This document shows, piece by piece, positions 60,769 through 64,000 of a stretch of DNA of 64,000 nt (position 1 is its first letter; every line of letters begins with the position of its first letter). The stretch comes from a bacterium (GTDB lineage Bacteria > Desulfobacterota > Binatia > HRBIN30 > CADEER01), in assembly GCA_019637795.1 (NCBI GenBank), contig JAHBUY010000004.1, positions 186,001-250,000 of the forward strand, given 5' to 3'. Under the pieces are notes generated by a model, which was not told the DNA's origin, ran no database searches, and saw nothing but the letters and a program-made list of their open reading frames with translations. The position numbers were made by a program, and so were the translations under genes.

Positions 60769-63201
60769 CTACTGGGCCGAGACCGGCGCGACCACCGCCG
60801 GCGACCCGACCGACGGCAGCGCGCGGGTTCGCGTCAGGAAGCGCGGCTGCAGCAACGCGATCAGCGCCGGCAGCACCGCGCAGGCGGCGAGGGCGCTGAG
60901 GGCCACCATCGTCGAGGTCAGGAACGCGAGCCGCAGCCAGACGCTGAACCCCGACAGCGCCAGGGTCAGATAGCCGGCGACCACGGCGCTCGAGACGTAG
61001 AGCGCCGCCTTGCCGGAAGTCCGCAGGCCGCGGCGCAGGGCGTCCTCGACCTCGCATCCGTTCGCCAGTTCCTCGCGCACCCGGAACAGCAGGTAGATGG
61101 CGAAATCGGCGCCGATGCTGACGCCCATCGCGGTGATCGCGGCGGTGCTCATGTCGAGCCAGACCCCCGTCCACCCCATCGCTCCGAGGATGACGACCAC
61201 GGCCAGGGCCAACGGCACCAGCACGAACAGCGCCCCCACCGCCGACCAGAGGACGGCCGCGCAGAGCACGAAGATGATCGCCCCCACCTGGATGATGTTC
61301 ACGATCTTCTCGTGCACGACCATGTCGTTCATCGCCGTCTGCACGCCCAGGGTGCCGCCGGCGATGCCGACCCGCACCGGCAGGCCGGCAAAGCGGTTCG
61401 CGGCGTAGGCCTGCAGCCGCTGCAGCAGCAGGCGGGAGAACGACGCGCTGTCGGTCTTGCTCAGGGCGCGGATGACGGCGTTGCGGTTGGCGTTGTCGAC
61501 GAAGGCGCTCAACCCGTCCGGCCCGGCGGAGGCGCCGTAGAGGAAGAGGTACTCGCCGATGACCTTCGGATCGTCGGGGATGGCGTAGAACGCCGGGTCG
61601 CCGTCGTGCATCGCCTGATGCATGCGCCGCACGTGATCGGCGATCGAGGTGACGCCGCCGATCTCCGGCGTGCGTTGCAGCTCGGTCTGCAGATCGACCA
61701 TCGCCCGCAGCACCTCGGGATCGAGCAGGGCATCGTCGCGCGTGCCCTCGACGAGGATCCGGAGCGTCGCGGTGCCCGGCAGGACCTCGTTCATCAGCGC
61801 GTCGTCGATGCGCACCTGCGTCGTCGGCGCGAACCACAGGCGAAAGCTGTTGTCGACCTGCAGGCGGAAGATGCCCGCGCCGGCGATCGCCGCGATCGCG
61901 AGGGTGGTGGCGATGACGATGCGCGGCTGTCGAATCGCGCGCTCCGCCAGCAGATCCAGCAGCCGGTCCACCGCTCGCGCGCCCCCCTCGCGCGCCACCT
62001 CGCGGCGCTTCGGCGGCGGCAGCAGGCTGCGACAGGCGGGCGTGAACGTCATCTCGATGATCAGCGCGCTGACGATGCCGCCCGCCAGCAGCGCGCCGAA
62101 GGCGCGCACGCTGGTGATGCCGAAGGTCGTGAGCGAGCCGAAACCGGCGGCGGCGATCAGGCCGGCGGTGAGCATCACCGGGCCGACGGCGACGAGCGAG
62201 CGCACCACCGCCTCCCGGCTGTCGGCGCAGCGCGCGAGCTCCTCGTAGTAGCGCTTGAGGATCTGCACCGCGTGGCCGGCGGCGATGGCGAGGATGAGCA
62301 CGGGCGTCATCACGCTCCAGGTGTCCATCGGCAGGCCGATCAGCGCCATGATGCCGAGCGCCCAGACGACGCTCAGCAGCGCCGTCACCAGCGGCAGCAG
62401 CATCGCCTGGACGGTGCGGAACGCCTCGTAGTGGACGAGGCCGATGATCAGCACCGCGAGCGGGAACAACACCGCCATCATCGCCGTGTAGCGCGCCAGC
62501 TCCTTGCGCAGGATCGGCGCCCCGGCAAGCGCGATGGTCACCGTGTCGTCGCGCTCCGGCGCGATCACCTGCTCGACGAACTGGGCCAGCTCGACGTCCT
62601 TCATGCGGTCGTCGAAATCCACCACGATCACCGCCGCCCGCCGGTCCGCCGAGACCAGCGACTCGCGAAACAGCGGATCCGACTCGACGCGCGCCCGCAC
62701 CCGCGCCGCCGCCTCCGCGGTCGGCGGCGTTCCACCCATCAACGGCTCGACCCGCATCCCACCCTCGCTGGCGTCCACGGTGCGCACGTACCGCGCCGCC
62801 AGGCTGAACAGGCTGGGCTCGATGACGCTCGGCGAGGCGCGCAGTCGATCCGTGATGCGCTGGATCTTCCCCAGCATGGCCGGGGTGAAGACGTCGCCTT
62901 GCTTGGCGATGACTCCGATGATGACGATCGCCTCGCCGCCGAAGAGGTCCGAGATCCGGTTCTGAATCTGCACGAACGGATGGCTGTCGGGCAGGTTGGC
63001 GCGGCGGCGGATCTCGAGATGGAGCGAACCCAACTGGGTCGCCAACCCGGCGGTGATTGCCAGGATGGCGGCAACGATCATCACCCGGTGGGCAACCACC
63101 GACCGCGCATAGCGCTCGAACCGGGAGGGCTGAGCCTCCCCCTGGTTCGTCCCCGCGCCCGAACCCTGGCCTTGCCGATCTCGTACCATGACGCGCCGCA
63201 T
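60769..63201 (-). CDS. RND/MMPL family transporter
   Basis: An 810-aa membrane protein with two sterol-sensing/MMPL-like halves. Each has an N-terminal helix, a large periplasmic loop, and a cluster of five to six helices (for example AMMAVLFPLAVLIIGLVHYEA...PLVTALLSVVWALGIMALIG, and the second group near 690-790). Asp/His-rich segments such as MTPVLILAIAAGHAVQILKRYYEE are typical. It is likely a hopanoid/lipid exporter of the HpnN type. The ATG at 63201 is used; one at 63189 has GGGGGA at better spacing. Confidence 0.9.
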   Translation of the reverse strand: MRRVMVRDRQGQGSGAGTNQGEAQPSRFERYARSVVAHRVMIVAAILAITAGLATQLGSLHLEIRRRANLPDSHPFVQIQNRISDLFGGEAIVIIGVIAKQGDVFTPAMLGKIQRITDRLRASPSVIEPSLFSLAARYVRTVDASEGGMRVEPLMGGTPPTAEAAARVRARVESDPLFRESLVSADRRAAVIVVDFDDRMKDVELAQFVEQVIAPERDDTVTIALAGAPILRKELARYTAMMAVLFPLAVLIIGLVHYEAFRTVQAMLLPLVTALLSVVWALGIMALIGLPMDTWSVMTPVLILAIAAGHAVQILKRYYEELARCADSREAVVRSLVAVGPVMLTAGLIAAAGFGSLTTFGITSVRAFGALLAGGIVSALIIEMTFTPACRSLLPPPKRREVAREGGARAVDRLLDLLAERAIRQPRIVIATTLAIAAIAGAGIFRLQVDNSFRLWFAPTTQVRIDDALMNEVLPGTATLRILVEGTRDDALLDPEVLRAMVDLQTELQRTPEIGGVTSIADHVRRMHQAMHDGDPAFYAIPDDPKVIGEYLFLYGASAGPDGLSAFVDNANRNAVIRALSKTDSASFSRLLLQRLQAYAANRFAGLPVRVGIAGGTLGVQTAMNDMVVHEKIVNIIQVGAIIFVLCAAVLWSAVGALFVLVPLALAVVVILGAMGWTGVWLDMSTAAITAMGVSIGADFAIYLLFRVREELANGCEVEDALRRGLRTSGKAALYVSSAVVAGYLTLALSGFSVWLRLAFLTSTMVALSALAACAVLPALIALLQPRFLTRTRALPSVGSPAVVAPVSAQ

Positions 63202-63448
63202 CCCCCGAGATGTGCTGCCGCGCTACCGTGAGTTGGATGATCGGCTTGTACTGCGACCTCCCTCGACCTTGCAAGCGCGTCTCGCTGGCGGGGTCCGAGG
63301 AAGCGTCTCCAACCCCTTTGCAAGCTTTTGATACACTCGAGGTCACCCGGCCAACCCATTGAAACAAGCTGCGTTTTGGCGCGGCGCGAGGAATGGAAAC
63401 GCGGCTCACCCAGTTTGGAATTATTGGCCCGGAAAGTTCCGAACTTGT

Positions 63449-63477
63449 TTGACCATTCCCCTTCAAATTGCGATACT
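63449..63477 (+). promoter_or_regulatory. Sigma-70-like promoter of the CarD gene
   Basis: TTGACC (63449-63454), exactly 17 bp, GATACT (63472-63477). Transcription would begin near 63484, at the first ATG (63486), implying a leaderless start or the use of the TTG at 63513. Confidence 0.55.
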
Positions 63478-63485
63478 TCGTTTCT

Positions 63486-63995
63486 ATGCCGCGCTCAGGG
63501 AAGGCTGAATCGTTGTTCAAGGTTGGTGAGAAGGTCGTCTACCCTGCGCATGGGGTCGGCGTCATCCAGAGCATCCAGAGCAAGGTCGTCTCTGGAACCG
63601 AGAAGACGTTTTACATGCTGCGGATTCTCGACAGCGACATGACCATCATGATCCCGACGGAAAACGTGGACTCGGTCGGTCTGCGCCGCGTCATCGGGCG
63701 CGAGATGGTGACCAAGGTCTACAAGATCCTGCGCGAGAAGCGGGTCGAGATCGACCAGCAGACCTGGAACCGGCGCTATCGGGAGTACACCGAGAAGATC
63801 AAGACCGGCTCGGTGTTGGAAATCGCCAAGGTGCTGCGCGACCTGTTCGTGCTCAAGGGCGACAAGGAATTGTCGTTCGGCGAGCGCAAGATGCTCGACA
63901 CGGCCCGCAACCTCCTCGTCAAGGAGCTCTCCATCGCTCGTTCCCACCCGGAAGAGAAGATCATGGAAGAGCTCAAGAACATCTTCGCCCACTGA
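63486..63995 (+). CDS. carD: CarD family transcriptional regulator
   Basis: A 169-aa protein: N-terminal RNAP-interacting (CdnL/TRCF-like) domain FKVGEKVVYPAHGVGVIQSI, and a basic helical DNA-binding C-terminal domain (FGERKMLDTARNLLVKEL). CarD/CdnL proteins bind the RNA polymerase beta subunit and stabilise open complexes at rRNA and other promoters. The ATG at 63486 adds 9 residues; a TTG at 63513 (then FKVGEKVV) has GGGAAGG upstream and matches the usual CarD N-terminus. Ends 5 bp before the window edge. Confidence 0.96.
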   Translation: MPRSGKAESLFKVGEKVVYPAHGVGVIQSIQSKVVSGTEKTFYMLRILDSDMTIMIPTENVDSVGLRRVIGREMVTKVYKILREKRVEIDQQTWNRRYREYTEKIKTGSVLEIAKVLRDLFVLKGDKELSFGERKMLDTARNLLVKELSIARSHPEEKIMEELKNIFAH

Positions 63996-64000
63996 CCGCG

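Overview
The window is a GC-rich (visibly about 70% GC) bacterial chromosome segment that is almost fully coding on both strands. Several features suggest a deltaproteobacterium-like lineage, with Candidatus Binatia/Binatota or a Myxococcota relative most plausible. These are: sigma-54 activators, a CarD regulator, RecBCD, a CdaA-YbbR diadenylate cyclase fusion, many SDR/P450/TetR genes, and secreted proteins that carry a C-terminal two-EF-hand dockerin-like module after a TPTPT linker. This assignment is an inference from gene content; there is no rRNA or tRNA in the window.

Layout. 1-9.6 kb: lipid and xenobiotic metabolism (patatin, two SDRs, questin-oxidase-like protein, P450) with local TetR regulators; a 24-bp perfect palindrome lies in front of the oxidoreductase-TetR-P450 operon. 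9.6-16.5 kb: an orphan CopG-type antitoxin-like protein, a 1095-aa AAA ATPase regulator, a 7TM-GAF histidine kinase and a FeeM/GNAT-like acyltransferase; base composition drops clearly here, suggesting a foreign or relaxed segment. 16.5-22.2 kb: a LamG-like DUF1080-type protein and a nearly symmetric regulatory quartet (sigma-54 activator, two convergent FixJ-like regulators, sigma-54 activator), with sigma-54-like promoters and dyads in the two divergent gaps. 22.2-31.3 kb: GST-recC-recB-recD on the minus strand. 31.4-36.0 kb: a secreted dockerin-like protein, a methyltransferase, a two-subunit GMC dehydrogenase and a VOC protein.

36.0-44.8 kb is the most coherent locus. Three 7-1-7 Fur-box-like repeats (TGAAA...TTTTCA) precede three transcription units: (i) imelysin with an inserted EF-hand module - di-heme c-type DUF1111 protein - second imelysin lipoprotein - HTTM/gamma-carboxylase-like membrane protein - PEMT-like methyltransferase; (ii) a coiled-coil outer-membrane porin and a small CxC protein; (iii) bacterioferritin-associated ferredoxin, followed by bacterioferritin. 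I read this as an iron-responsive acquisition and storage locus.

44.8-53.2 kb: a small predicted membrane peptide, an unknown exported protein, an MFS carrier, glycogen branching enzyme and phosphorylase (convergent), and the CdaA-YbbR fusion. 53.3-57.4 kb: two convergent secreted proteins (atypical S8 protease, FG-GAP protein), both ending in the dockerin-like module, whose 3' ends form a 54-bp inverted repeat. 57.5-64 kb: PAS histidine kinase, ketosynthase-like protein, RND/MMPL transporter and CarD.
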